57,100 nucleotides of DNA from positions 1 to 57,100 of the forward strand of contig DKGO01000090.1 in NCBI GenBank assembly GCA_002453315.1. Reading direction: 5' to 3'. The notes below the pieces were generated by a model. That model was not told the DNA's origin, did no database searches, and was given only the letters and a program-made list of their open reading frames with translations. A program made the translations under genes and the position numbers. The stretch is from Caryophanales bacterium UBA6768 (lineage in GTDB: Bacteria; Bacillota; Bacilli; Bacillales_D; Amphibacillaceae). Position 1 is the first letter of the stretch. Each line of letters begins with the position of its first letter. This document shows positions 1 through 9,298 of the stretch, piece after piece.

Positions 1-1
1 C

Positions 2-1315
2 ATTCGTGATGGTGCTACTTGGACAAATGGGGATCCAGTAACAGCCGGAGATTTTGAATACGCATGGAAATGGGTACTAGACCCTGACAATCCAGTAGAC
101 TATTCATATCAACTTTATCCAATTAAAGGTGCAGAAGCAGCTGATGGTGGTGAGGGATCATTGGATGATGTTGGTATTACTGTTGAAGACGATCAAACTT
201 TAGTTGTTGAGTTAGAACAACCGACAAGCTATTTCTTAGAATTAACAGCATTCCATACTTACTATCCTTTAAACCAAAGTGTTGTTGAAGGAAACGATGA
301 ATGGGATTTAGATGCAGGCGACGATTATGTGTCAAACGGACCATTTAAATTAGTTTCATGGGATCATAAAGACAAAATTGTCATTGAGAAAAATGATGAT
401 TATTGGGATGCAGATACAGTTAAATTACAAACTGTTAACATGCATATGATCGGTGAAGAAAGTACAGAACTACAAATGTATGAAAATGGAGATTTAGATT
501 GGGCTGGTGACCCAACAGGTTCAATTCCATTAGCAGCAATTCCTTCTATGAAAGCTGACGGAGAACTTGAAATTTCAAACCGTGCAGGAACATATTACTA
601 CACACTAAATCATGAAGATGAAATCTTTAAAAACGTTAATATTCGTAAAGCATTTTCTTTAGCAATGGATCGTACAGCGATTGTTGAAAACATTACACAA
701 GGTGGACAAAAACCAGCAATGGGCTTCGTACCACCATCAATGTTCCCAGAAAATGAAGATGGATATTATGAAGATAACGATGTTGAAGGTGCAAAAGAAT
801 ATTTACAAAAAGGTTTAGAGGAATTAGGCTTAGATGAACTTCCTACTGTATACTTATCATATAATACAGATGAAGGACATGAAGCAATTGCTCAAGCTGT
901 TCAAGATATGTGGAAAAAATCATTAGAAGTTGATGTTGAGTTAAGTAACGAAGAATGGAACGTTTACCTAGACTCATTAGGAAACGGAGATTACCAAATC
1001 GGACGAATTGGTTGGATTGGTGACTTTAACGATGCGATTAACTTCTTAGAAATCTTTGAAACAGTTGGTGGAAACAACTATACTAACTGGGAAAGTTCTG
1101 AATATCAGGACTTATTAAAAGCTGCACGTGAAGAGCTTGATCCTGATAAACGTTATGAGCATATGAGAGCTGCAGAAGAGATATTTATGGATGAAATGGT
1201 AGTGGCTCCTGTTTACTACTACACTAATGTTTATACACATAAAGATTATGTGAAAAACATTAAAGTAGGCCCACTCGGTGTTATCCAATTCAAATGGGGT
1301 TACATTGAGCATTAA
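2..1315 (+). CDS. oppA: Oligopeptide ABC transporter substrate-binding protein, 3' part
   Basis: Extracellular solute-binding protein of family 5, which captures oligopeptides outside the membrane and hands them to the OppBC pore. The 5' end, with the signal peptide and lipobox, lies before the window; the frame is open from base 2. The reading GDPVTAGDFEYAWKW near the left edge is the usual family motif for the start of the second lobe, and about 437 residues remain of a protein normally near 550-600. It is the first gene of an oppABCDF operon. A perfect hairpin separates it from oppB, as is common where the binding protein is made in excess. No lesion is seen. Confidence 0.95.
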   Translation: MRDGATWTNGDPVTAGDFEYAWKWVLDPDNPVDYSYQLYPIKGAEAADGGEGSLDDVGITVEDDQTLVVELEQPTSYFLELTAFHTYYPLNQSVVEGNDEWDLDAGDDYVSNGPFKLVSWDHKDKIVIEKNDDYWDADTVKLQTVNMHMIGEESTELQMYENGDLDWAGDPTGSIPLAAIPSMKADGELEISNRAGTYYYTLNHEDEIFKNVNIRKAFSLAMDRTAIVENITQGGQKPAMGFVPPSMFPENEDGYYEDNDVEGAKEYLQKGLEELGLDELPTVYLSYNTDEGHEAIAQAVQDMWKKSLEVDVELSNEEWNVYLDSLGNGDYQIGRIGWIGDFNDAINFLEIFETVGGNNYTNWESSEYQDLLKAAREELDPDKRYEHMRAAEEIFMDEMVVAPVYYYTNVYTHKDYVKNIKVGPLGVIQFKWGYIEH

Positions 1316-1343
1316 TTAGTAAAACAGATTTATTCTTTATGTG

Positions 1344-1377
1344 AAATAAGAGGTGAAATATATTTCACCTCTTATTT
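1344..1377 (+). terminator. Perfect 17-bp hairpin between oppA and oppB
   Basis: Two 17-base arms, 1344-1360 and 1361-1377, are exact reverse complements; the 3' arm ends in TTATTT. It probably acts as a leaky terminator or RNA-stabilising stem that keeps oppA message above that of oppBCDF. There is no long T tract after it, so complete termination is not expected. Confidence 0.7.
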
Positions 1378-1417
1378 TCATTGGTGGATATTTATTTTAC
1401 ATTGGAGGTGTAGTCAG

Positions 1418-2356
1418 GTGTTCAGTTATTTGCTTAAACGTCTCTTATATATTGTTATTTCTTTGTTCTTTATTGTGACCATCACATTTGCTCTCATGAA
1501 ATTTGCGCCAGGTGGGCCATTTACTTCAGAAAAAAAGCTCCCACCAAAGATTGAAGAACAAATGAATGAAGCATATGGATTAAATGACCCAGCCCACATA
1601 CAATATTTTCGTTATATCAAACAAATTGTTAAATGGGATTTCGGTCCATCGTATAAATATAAAGGACAAAGTGTTAACGATATTATCAATCGAAGTTTTA
1701 AATATTCTTTCATACTAGGAATGGAAGCGATTTTTCTTGCATTATCCATCGGTATTTTACTCGGGGTCATCGCCGCACTCTATCATAATAAATTCGGGGA
1801 TTATGCCGCCATGATTATTGCCGTTCTCGGTATATCTGTACCAAGCTTTATATTGGCAACCATATTACAGTACGTATTTGCCTTGGAACTAAAGGTCCTG
1901 CCGATAGCCAAGTTTGATTCCTTTGCACATAGTGTATTACCCGCTATTGCACTTGCCACTACTCCATTAGCATTTATTGCCCGTTTAATGCGTGCAAGCA
2001 TGTTGGATGTATTAAATTCAGATTATATTAAAACGGCAAAAGCAAAAGGGTTAAATGCTCGGGTGACCATTTATCGACACGGAATCCGTAATGCTATTTT
2101 ACCAGTCGTCTCCTATTTAGGTCCGTTAGTAGTCGCTATTTTAACGGGGAGTTTTATTATTGAAAAAATCTTTGCCATACCAGGTTTAGGAAATGAATTT
2201 GTTGAAAGTGTGACTAACCGTGACTATACAGTCATCATGGGAACGACAGTATTTTTTAGTATTCTTTTATTAATATCTATTTTATTAGTCGATATAATCT
2301 ATGGATTGATAGATCCCCGCATGAAAATTATCGGTAAAGAAGAGGGGGATCTGTAA
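1418..2356 (+). CDS. oppB: Oligopeptide ABC transporter permease OppB
   Basis: Membrane subunit of the oligopeptide importer (BPD_transp_1 family), 312 residues. The N-terminal segment [18 protein letters not shown] is the typical first helix, and several more hydrophobic segments follow. The cytoplasmic EAA loop, which docks on the ATPases, is seen around [20 protein letters not shown]. The GTG start is chosen because GGAGGTG lies at 1404-1410. The stop is directly followed by the oppC ATG, so the two are translationally linked. It pairs with OppC to form the pore. Confidence 0.95.
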   Translation: MFSYLLKRLLYIVISLFFIVTITFALMKFAPGGPFTSEKKLPPKIEEQMNEAYGLNDPAHIQYFRYIKQIVKWDFGPSYKYKGQSVNDIINRSFKYSFILGMEAIFLALSIGILLGVIAALYHNKFGDYAAMIIAVLGISVPSFILATILQYVFALELKVLPIAKFDSFAHSVLPAIALATTPLAFIARLMRASMLDVLNSDYIKTAKAKGLNARVTIYRHGIRNAILPVVSYLGPLVVAILTGSFIIEKIFAIPGLGNEFVESVTNRDYTVIMGTTVFFSILLLISILLVDIIYGLIDPRMKIIGKEEGDL

Positions 2357-3280
2357 ATGTCAAAAGTTCAATTAGATCAGGCTGACTTTGAACCAATTTC
2401 AATGAAGCAAGCTGATGCTGAGAAAATTTCAGGTGAGAGTACCTCTTTCCTAAAAGATGCCTGGCGTCGATTTCGAAAAAACAAATTAGCGATTGCGAGC
2501 ATTGTGTTTATTTTGTTTTTAGCATTTATGGCTGCATTTGGAACAGTCATTTCCGGACAAAATTATTTTGATAATGATTTAATTAATGCCAACAAACCAG
2601 TATCAGCGGAGCATTGGTTTGGAACAGACAACCTAGGTCGTGACCTATTTGCCAGAACATGGTATGGGGCGCGGATTTCATTATTTATCGGTTTAATGGC
2701 TGCATTTATTGATCTCATTGTTGGGGTGATTTGGGGCTCTGTATCCGGCTATGTCGGTGGAAAAGTAGATGAGTATATGATGCGGATTGCTGATATTTTA
2801 ACGAGTGTTCCATATTTACTCGTCGTTATTTTATTACTAGTTATCATGCCGAAAGGGCTTTGGACGATTATCTTTGCCATGACAATTACTGGTTGGATTA
2901 ATATGGCACGGATCGTACGGGGACAAGTCATGCAATTGAAAAGTGAAGAATATGTCCTCGCGGCAAGGTCGTTGGGCGCAAAAGGCATGCGTATTATGTG
3001 GAAGCATTTGATTCCTAATACATTAGGACCGATATTAGTTACGTTAACGTTAACAGTGCCAACAGCTATTTTTACAGAAGCATTTTTAAGTTTCTTAGGG
3101 CTTGGCGTTCCACATCCAAAAGCGAGCTGGGGTACAATGACATCAGATGCATTGGATGCTTTACGTTTTTATCCATATCAATTATTTTTCCCAGCATTTT
3201 TCATCAGTATTACGATGTTGGCATTTAATATCATTGGTGATGGATTACGAGATGCATTTGATCCAAAAGACCGCCGATAG
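2357..3280 (+). CDS. oppC: Oligopeptide ABC transporter permease OppC
   Basis: Second pore subunit of the Opp importer, 307 residues. A cytoplasmic N-terminal tail of about 45 residues precedes the first helix, as in OppC/DppC, and the motif HWFGTDNLGRDLFARTWYGAR is the family signature. The EAA loop reads AARSLGAKGMRIMWKHLIPN. The ribosome site AGAGGGGG sits inside the end of oppB. The gene is followed 17 bases later by oppD. Ordinary in all visible respects. Confidence 0.95.
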   Translation: MSKVQLDQADFEPISMKQADAEKISGESTSFLKDAWRRFRKNKLAIASIVFILFLAFMAAFGTVISGQNYFDNDLINANKPVSAEHWFGTDNLGRDLFARTWYGARISLFIGLMAAFIDLIVGVIWGSVSGYVGGKVDEYMMRIADILTSVPYLLVVILLLVIMPKGLWTIIFAMTITGWINMARIVRGQVMQLKSEEYVLAARSLGAKGMRIMWKHLIPNTLGPILVTLTLTVPTAIFTEAFLSFLGLGVPHPKASWGTMTSDALDALRFYPYQLFFPAFFISITMLAFNIIGDGLRDAFDPKDRR

Positions 3281-3297
3281 TAGGGAGGTAAACATAA

Positions 3298-4329
3298 ATG
3301 GAAAAGAAAGTATTAGAAGTCAATAATTTATCAGTGTCATTCCATACCTACGGTGGTGAGGTACAAGCAGTTCGTGATGTGAGCTTCCACTTAAATGAGG
3401 AAGAGACACTTGCCATAGTAGGGGAATCTGGATCAGGAAAAAGTGTGACAGTACAATCAATTATGAGATTAATCTCAATGCCTCCTGGGGAGTTTAAATC
3501 GGGTTCAGTTTTATTAGATGGGGAAGAACTGATTGAAAAATCAGATAAACAAATGGAACAAATTCGCGGAAAAGAGATGGGGATGATTTTCCAAGATCCG
3601 ATGACATCTTTAAACCCAACGATGAAAATTGGCCGGCAAATAACAGAAGGCCTTTTAAAACATCATGGATTATCAAAATCAGAAGCGAAAAAGCGTGGAA
3701 TTGAGTTATTAAAATTGGTTGGGATACCTAATGCCGAAAGACGTATTAATCAATATCCGCATGAATTTTCTGGCGGAATGCGGCAAAGAGCAATGATTGC
3801 TATAGCCCTTTCCTGTAATCCACGAATTTTAATAGCTGATGAACCGACAACAGCGCTTGATGTAACGATTCAAGCACAAATTTTAGACTTATTAAAGGAT
3901 ATACAAAAAGAAACAAAAACAGCGATCATTCTCATTACTCACGATTTAGGTGTTGTTGCCAATGCAGCATCACGTGTCGCTGTCATGTACGGTGGAAAAA
4001 TCATTGAAACTGGCACAGTAGATGAAATATTTTATTATGCGAAACACCCATATACATGGGGATTATTAGGGTCAATGCCTAAATTAAATGATGAAAATAA
4101 AGAATTAAAATCTATTCCAGGATCTCCACCAGATTTGAAAGATCCACCGAAAGGCTGTCCATTCGTCGCCCGTTGTCCTTATGCGATGAAAGTATGCGAA
4201 GGAAATATGCCGGAATACACAGAAACGTCCGATACACATAAAACTGCGTGTTGGTTACTTGACGATCGGGCGCCCAAAGTATCTCCACCCGAAGATATTT
4301 TAGCAGGAGGGGTGAGAGAAGATGAGTGA
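3298..4329 (+). CDS. oppD: Oligopeptide ABC transporter ATPase OppD
   Basis: ATP-binding subunit of the importer, 343 residues, cytoplasmic face of the membrane. Walker [10 protein letters not shown]-loop region [10 protein letters not shown], signature FSGGMRQR and Walker B ILIADEPT are all present, then the H-loop in LITHDLGVV. The C-terminal oligo_HPY domain keeps four cysteines ([15 protein letters not shown] and TACW), the positions that bind an iron-sulfur cluster in related peptide importers. Start has AGGGAGG upstream. The stop overlaps oppF by 8 bases. Confidence 0.95.
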   Translation: MEKKVLEVNNLSVSFHTYGGEVQAVRDVSFHLNEEETLAIVGESGSGKSVTVQSIMRLISMPPGEFKSGSVLLDGEELIEKSDKQMEQIRGKEMGMIFQDPMTSLNPTMKIGRQITEGLLKHHGLSKSEAKKRGIELLKLVGIPNAERRINQYPHEFSGGMRQRAMIAIALSCNPRILIADEPTTALDVTIQAQILDLLKDIQKETKTAIILITHDLGVVANAASRVAVMYGGKIIETGTVDEIFYYAKHPYTWGLLGSMPKLNDENKELKSIPGSPPDLKDPPKGCPFVARCPYAMKVCEGNMPEYTETSDTHKTACWLLDDRAPKVSPPEDILAGGVREDE

Positions 4330-5314
4330 TCAACGGGAAAAACTAGTCGAGGTAAAGGATCTAAAGAAGCACTTTAAAATTAGTCGTAAAGAGATTTTAA
4401 AAGCTGTTGATGGAATTAACTTTGATATATATAAAGGGGAAACCTTTGGACTTGTGGGAGAGTCGGGTTGTGGGAAATCTACTGCAGGTAGAACAATCAT
4501 GAGGTTGTACCAAGCCACAGACGGTGAGGTAGATTTTAAAGGTGAGCGGGTTCACGCTGAAAAAACCGCCAAACAACTACAAGAATTTAATCAGACAATG
4601 CAAATGATTTTTCAGGATCCATATGCATCCCTTAATCCACGGATGACGGTTCTAGATATCGTTGCAGAGGGGCTAGACATTCATGGACTGGCAAAATCTA
4701 AAAAGGCTCGGAGAGAGCGTGTCATAGAATTATTAGAAACAGTTGGTTTGGATAAATCACACGTCAATCGTTACCCACACGAATTTAGTGGCGGACAAAG
4801 ACAACGAATTGGTATTGCACGAGCATTAGCGGTTGATCCAGAGTTTATTGTAGCTGATGAACCAATTTCAGCGCTTGATGTTTCTATACAAGCCCAAGTG
4901 GTAAATTTAATGAAAAAATTACAAGAGGAACGTGGGCTCACTTACCTTTTTATTGCTCATGATTTATCGATGGTTCGACATATTAGTGACCGTGTCGGAG
5001 TGATGTACTTAGGGAATATGATGGAAATAGCAACAAGTAAGGATTTATATGAAAATCCTCTCCATCCGTATACCCGGGTATTATTAAGTGCAGTACCTGT
5101 TCCGGACCCACAAGTTGAGCGTTCACGGGAAATTATTCAGGTAACGGGAGAATTACCAAGCCCAATTGACCCACCAAGTGGTTGTGTATTTAGGACTAGG
5201 TGCCCGTTTGCAACAGACATTTGTGCAGAGGTGAAACCTGCTTTCCAAGAATATGAAGATAACCATTGGGCAGCATGCCACATGTTAGACGATAAATATA
5301 AACACTTATTTTAA
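4322..5314 (+). CDS. oppF: Oligopeptide ABC transporter ATPase OppF
   Basis: Second ATPase subunit, 330 residues, forming a heterodimer with OppD. Walker A GESGCGKS, signature FSGGQRQR, Walker B FIVADEPI and the H-loop FIAHDLSMV are visible. The C-terminal HPY region has four cysteines (SGCVFRTRCPFATDIC and AAC). The ribosome site GGAGGGG lies within the end of oppD and the genes overlap, so translation is coupled. It is the last gene of the operon; a terminator follows at 5323-5368. Confidence 0.95.
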   Translation: MSDQREKLVEVKDLKKHFKISRKEILKAVDGINFDIYKGETFGLVGESGCGKSTAGRTIMRLYQATDGEVDFKGERVHAEKTAKQLQEFNQTMQMIFQDPYASLNPRMTVLDIVAEGLDIHGLAKSKKARRERVIELLETVGLDKSHVNRYPHEFSGGQRQRIGIARALAVDPEFIVADEPISALDVSIQAQVVNLMKKLQEERGLTYLFIAHDLSMVRHISDRVGVMYLGNMMEIATSKDLYENPLHPYTRVLLSAVPVPDPQVERSREIIQVTGELPSPIDPPSGCVFRTRCPFATDICAEVKPAFQEYEDNHWAACHMLDDKYKHLF

Positions 5315-5322
5315 TATATAGT

Positions 5323-5368
5323 AAGCATAGTAATCCTGGGGGAATTTTTAGGGGAACTGTGCTTTTTT
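5323..5368 (+). terminator. Terminator of the opp operon
   Basis: The arm AAGCATAGT (5323-5331) pairs with ACTGTGCTT (5356-5364) with one G-U pair, and a run of T follows to 5368. It lies just after the oppF stop. Confidence 0.8.
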
Positions 5369-5635
5369 GTTTGGGAAAATCTGGGCTTATTCGGAAAAAT
5401 TAAAGCCTTAGAAAATTTGGAGTGATCTTTGTGGACGAATTTGCGGCGATAGTCGAGGGTGGTTTGATACAAATTTATCATTTGAGTGGAAATTACACGA
5501 TAGAAATCATTAAAATATTACAATTTTATAGGACTAAAGCATTATATTTTGGTGAAATATGTCGAAATTGTGGACATCTAGTCATATTTATGTGTATTGT
5601 TAGTATATAATACTGTATAATATTTGACAAGTGAA

Positions 5636-5722
5636 TCGATAAAGGCAAACCTATCGAAAGATAAGGACGCAAAACTACGAGCCTAAAGCAATATTGCTAT
5701 GGCAGTCGGGTTACCGAAGGAA
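5636..5722 (+). ncRNA. Cyclic di-GMP-I (GEMM-I) riboswitch
   Basis: The core features of the class are present in order: GGCAAACC, a GAAA tetraloop closing a short helix (5652-5661 region), GGACGCAAA, the GCCTAAA tetraloop-receptor segment, then ATGGCAGTCGGGTTACCGA. This RNA binds c-di-GMP and controls the downstream message. A hairpin with a T run follows at 5741-5768 as expression platform, so control is by transcription termination. Whether ligand turns the gene on or off cannot be read with certainty. The genes below it are an EAL phosphodiesterase and a PilZ protein, so the switch likely closes a c-di-GMP feedback loop. A -10-like TATAAT lies at 5616-5621. Confidence 0.93.
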
Positions 5723-5740
5723 ACTATTACGTTCTAAAAA

Positions 5741-5768
5741 GCGAACCATATTTTCTTTGGTTCGTTTT
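5741..5768 (+). terminator. Riboswitch expression-platform terminator
   Basis: GCGAACCA (5741-5748) pairs with TGGTTCGT (5757-5764, one G-U pair), flanked by A residues on the left and a T run on the right. It sits between the c-di-GMP aptamer and the EAL gene, so it is the likely switching element. Confidence 0.85.
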
Positions 5769-5820
5769 TTTGATGTGTTTCTTACTTGCAAGAAAACTAT
5801 TATAAGAAGGGAGGCTTACA

Positions 5821-6537
5821 ATGTCTTTCACCTGTTTTCTCAGGAAGGAAAAATTTCACCATTATTTTCAGCCGATTTACAATTTGCATACGTTTGAAAA
5901 GTTAGGTAAAGAGGCACTAATTAGATCCTCCAGTTATCCTAATCCGGAAATGATTTTTCAAAAGGCTAAAATAGAAGAGAGTCTTTATGAATTAGATTCA
6001 CGGTCAATAAATAAAGCTATTTCAACCTATCAATCAGCAACTCAATCGACGGACAATGAGTATCTTTTTTTAAATGTTTTACCATCTACTATTTTAAATC
6101 ACGATTTTCCGGCCTTTCTCGATCTCAAGATTCATGAGACGCAAATTAATAGTAAACAAATTGTCCTTGAGATTTCTGAATCTGAAACAATTGAAGATTT
6201 TGATACATTTAAAACATGTCTCTCTAAAATTAAAAGCTTAGGATTTTTAATTGCGATAGATGATGTTGGCGTTGGCTATACAAATGTTAAATCATTGATT
6301 GAACTAGAAGCGGATTATTTAAAGTTGGATGGCTACTTTTCGCAAAATTTAAATGTTTCAAGAAAAAAACAATCTTTTATTGCCTTTTATGTGAATTATT
6401 GTAAGCAATATAAAAGTAAGCTAATTATCGAGGGATTAGAAACAATAGAAGACTTAGCGATGGCAAAAAGGCTAGGAGTCGATATTGGTCAAGGATATCT
6501 TCTGGGCAAACCAGCTATGATAAAGAAATCGATTTAA
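5821..6537 (+). CDS. EAL-domain c-di-GMP phosphodiesterase
   Basis: Stand-alone EAL domain, 238 residues, which hydrolyses c-di-GMP to pGpG in the cytoplasm. The catalytic and metal residues of active EAL enzymes all appear: E31 of EAL, N85, E117, D147-D148, K168, E204 and Q224. There is no GGDEF, PAS or membrane part, so the domain is almost the whole protein. The ATG has GGGAGG 8 bases upstream. A c-di-GMP riboswitch with terminator stands before it and a PilZ receptor gene follows after 13 bases, so expression of this enzyme is tied to the level of its own substrate. Activity is inferred from the conserved residues. Confidence 0.92.
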   Translation: MSFTCFLRKEKFHHYFQPIYNLHTFEKLGKEALIRSSSYPNPEMIFQKAKIEESLYELDSRSINKAISTYQSATQSTDNEYLFLNVLPSTILNHDFPAFLDLKIHETQINSKQIVLEISESETIEDFDTFKTCLSKIKSLGFLIAIDDVGVGYTNVKSLIELEADYLKLDGYFSQNLNVSRKKQSFIAFYVNYCKQYKSKLIIEGLETIEDLAMAKRLGVDIGQGYLLGKPAMIKKSI

Positions 6538-6550
6538 GGGGGTGAACTCT

Positions 6551-7087
6551 ATGTTATTTATTGTGGTTTTGCAAACTGTATTAATCGTAATGTTAATAGG
6601 TTTGTTTTTTTATAAAACCTTTCTTGCCAAGGAAAAAAGTCAGAACTCAGCGGAGAAAGTAAATAGGGGGGGGGACGGGGTAACTACACGGAATTATATT
6701 GGTGCTAATTATAGAAGAACGTTTCGTGTAGGTGTAGATAAAAAAAATTGTTTAGTGAAGTTTGTGGAATTTGAAAATAATAAGTTCAATAAGTTGAAGG
6801 ACAGGGAATTTGAATGTTATATTGAAAACATTAGTATCGGTGGTTTGAAATTAGTTTGTCAATATGATATTCCAATTAAACAAAGCATTATCATTAAAAT
6901 AACTTTCAGTTTAAAGGAACAAGAGTTTTGCCTCACAGGAAAGATTGTAAGAAAGGAAAATTATCAGCATAACCAATTAGTATCTTACGGTGTTCAATTC
7001 CAGGAAATGTCCATGGATGAGGAGAGAAAGTTAACAAAAGTATTAAACCAAATTGTTGTGGAAACAAAGCAAAGACAAAGTGTGTAA
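6551..7087 (+). CDS. Membrane-anchored PilZ-domain c-di-GMP receptor
   Basis: About 178 residues: one N-terminal membrane helix (roughly residues 1-24), a short linker, and a PilZ domain. The PilZ ligand motifs are visible as RRTFR (about residues 55-59) and NISIGG further on, so binding of c-di-GMP is likely. Start ATG 6551 is preferred to the upstream GTG because AAGGGGGTG lies just before it. The gene shares a transcript with the EAL enzyme. The linker is encoded by a run of nine G at 6666-6674, in an otherwise AT-rich gene; slippage there would remove the PilZ domain. The output target is unknown. Confidence 0.88.
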   Translation: MLFIVVLQTVLIVMLIGLFFYKTFLAKEKSQNSAEKVNRGGDGVTTRNYIGANYRRTFRVGVDKKNCLVKFVEFENNKFNKLKDREFECYIENISIGGLKLVCQYDIPIKQSIIIKITFSLKEQEFCLTGKIVRKENYQHNQLVSYGVQFQEMSMDEERKLTKVLNQIVVETKQRQSV

Positions 7088-7222
7088 TAAATTTTACAGG
7101 TATGGGAAAGTTGAATTTATTATCGTCTGGATTAAGATGACTGAAGGGATCTTAACAAGGTAAAAATTAAAAATTAGGGTTTATTACATTCGAATAGGTG
7201 TTTTATCACACCATATTATTAC

Positions 7223-7260
7223 AAGCATAGTTCTAGGGAAACTTTGCTTTTTTATTTTTT
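7223..7260 (+). terminator. Terminator after the PilZ gene
   Basis: AAGCATAGTT (7223-7232) pairs with AACTTTGCTT (7240-7249) with one mismatch, followed by a T-rich tract. Its 5' arm is the same sequence as that of the opp terminator at 5323, hinting that the two were copied from one another. The rest of 7088-7509 shows no gene. Confidence 0.75.
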
Positions 7261-7509
7261 AAAAGGTAAGGCTTGATTTTTAATTAGTAGCGATTTAATG
7301 AGTCCTATGAATTATAGTTGTTAATATGACAAATGTTGTTTACCATTATTTATATGAAAAGGGACAATTTATGATAGGGAATAGGTACACTTTTATAAAG
7401 CTTTAATAAAATAAGAGTACACTATTTGAGTCAATGCGAATTAATCGATGATTCATTAATTAAGTGAAATCTATTTAGGTGGAATATCACTTTTTTCGGG
7501 GGAACTATT

Positions 7510-8724
7510 TTGGACGTACAAACATTAACTAAGGAAAAGAACAACAAAATATTCAGAATTTTATCGGTAGTGGCAATTATTTTTATCGCTATTAATTTGC
7601 GACCGGCCATTACTTCGATAGGGCCACTCATTGGCATTATTCGTGATGATGTTGGTTTTTCTAATTGGAGTGTTGCTTTTCTGACAAGCCTCCCCCTTAT
7701 AGCCTTTGCTATGATCTCACCAATTGCCCCTAAAATAGCGAATAGATTATCAAACGACAAGGCAATCACTTTAGGGTTATTTGGATTAATGATAGGTATC
7801 GCATTACGGTCAATTTCAATGGTGTTTTTTATTTTTTTAGGGACTTTTTTGCTAGGGGCAGGCATTGCCATTTGTAATGTTCTATTACCTGCCTTAATTA
7901 GAGAAAAGTTTCCAAACAAAATGGCATTAATGACAAGTATTTATACGACTGGAATGGGAGTGATCGCCACTTTGGCAACAGCGGCAAGTGTGCCATTGTT
8001 GGGTGTATTCAATGGAAATTGGCAATTTTCACTACTCGTTTGGATTAGCCCAGCCATTATCGGAGTAATATTTTTTGTCATGACTAGTTTGAAAACTAAA
8101 AAGGCGACTAAAAATAGGGTGGGAATTTATGAACAAAGGAGTAGTAGCGCCATTTGGAGGTCACCATTGGCTTGGAAAATTGCTATTTTTATGGGTTTTC
8201 AATCATTATTGTTTTATGTGATGATTTCGTGGTTACCAGAAATATTAATCGATGCTGGAATGAGTCGAACGATGGCGGGATATATGCTTTCTTACATGCA
8301 ATTAATCGGAATTCCAATTAGTTTTATTATTCCTATCATTGCATTGAAAATGAGATCACAAAGTCCATTAGTCATCATGGTGAATGCATTGTATATCTTC
8401 GGATTTATCATATTAATTTTCAAACCATCAATGTTCGTGACGGTCATGATTGTCACTTTTGCGGGATTTGCCCAAAGTGCCAATTTTGCCCTAGCATTTG
8501 TGTTATTTTCCGTCCGTGGAAAAACCGCAAAGGATGCTGCCGAGCTTTCGGGAATGGCCCAATCGATTGGCTATGTATTAGCTGCATCTGGTCCAATCTT
8601 CGTTGGGGCAATTTTTGATATTTCCAAGTCATGGACGATTCCGCTCATTATTTTATCGGGTATGGCTATCATTGTCATTGTGATGGGAATGGGTGCAGGG
8701 AAAAACAAGTATGTGTTTGAGTGA
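7510..8724 (+). CDS. CynX/NimT-family MFS transporter
   Basis: Major facilitator protein of 404 residues with about twelve hydrophobic segments. The N-terminal stretch INLRPAITSIGPLI is characteristic of the CynX/NimT family (cyanate and 2-nitroimidazole transporters and the Bacillus YycB group). A TTG start at 7510 is used because CGGGGGAA lies 6 bases upstream; the next in-frame methionines would cut into the first helix. It stands alone between a terminator and an empty region. The substrate cannot be told from sequence. Confidence 0.85.
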   Translation: MDVQTLTKEKNNKIFRILSVVAIIFIAINLRPAITSIGPLIGIIRDDVGFSNWSVAFLTSLPLIAFAMISPIAPKIANRLSNDKAITLGLFGLMIGIALRSISMVFFIFLGTFLLGAGIAICNVLLPALIREKFPNKMALMTSIYTTGMGVIATLATAASVPLLGVFNGNWQFSLLVWISPAIIGVIFFVMTSLKTKKATKNRVGIYEQRSSSAIWRSPLAWKIAIFMGFQSLLFYVMISWLPEILIDAGMSRTMAGYMLSYMQLIGIPISFIIPIIALKMRSQSPLVIMVNALYIFGFIILIFKPSMFVTVMIVTFAGFAQSANFALAFVLFSVRGKTAKDAAELSGMAQSIGYVLAASGPIFVGAIFDISKSWTIPLIILSGMAIIVIVMGMGAGKNKYVFE

Positions 8725-9298
8725 TAGATTTGCTTCAATACCGCCAATTAAAAATGGCAATGGGGATAAAACTTTTTAGGTGGATGATTTTATTCCTTTG
8801 TGGATTAAAAAAAGCCTGACTATATTTGATGTTTTTAGACGAGATTCTGTTATTAAGTTTTATTGTCGCAATTATTTATAAACCCTACTAAATCGCGCAA
8901 TTTAAGAATTTATCACAAGCGTTTCTTCGAGAAGAAACCACATTCCTAGAAAATCATGAAATTATCAAACACCAATAGAGTGTTTCATCGAACATGCGGG
9001 AAAAGAAATAGTGTCGCGCTTAACTTGATAAATCAAAATATTAAAGTTAATTTTTTTGATGTGATTTTGCCGGTACGCAGACAATGCGTATAACCTTTGA
9101 CTATCGTCACTATTCAGAGATCAAAGTCTTAGTCTTCTTGCATGAAAATATTTAATGTTCAATCTCAGTCATTATAATTCGTTATTTCGGTATCAGATAA
9201 GATGAGATATATAAGTAATTATAGGCAGGGATAAATGTTATTTCAGGGAATTTAATAAAAATCACCAAACTGAAATAAAGTTTAAGAAATGCTTAAAT
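8725..9298. other. Gene-free stretch with one palindrome
   Basis: No open frame with a ribosome site is seen. The only clear structure is an 18-base inverted repeat at 8921-8938, with arms GTTTCTTC and GAAGAAAC around GA; it has no T tract and may be a protein site or chance. Confidence 0.5.

Noticed and set aside
5422..5610. 62-codon open frame before the riboswitch
   Set aside because: No motif, no good ribosome site for its start, and it runs into the riboswitch promoter region.
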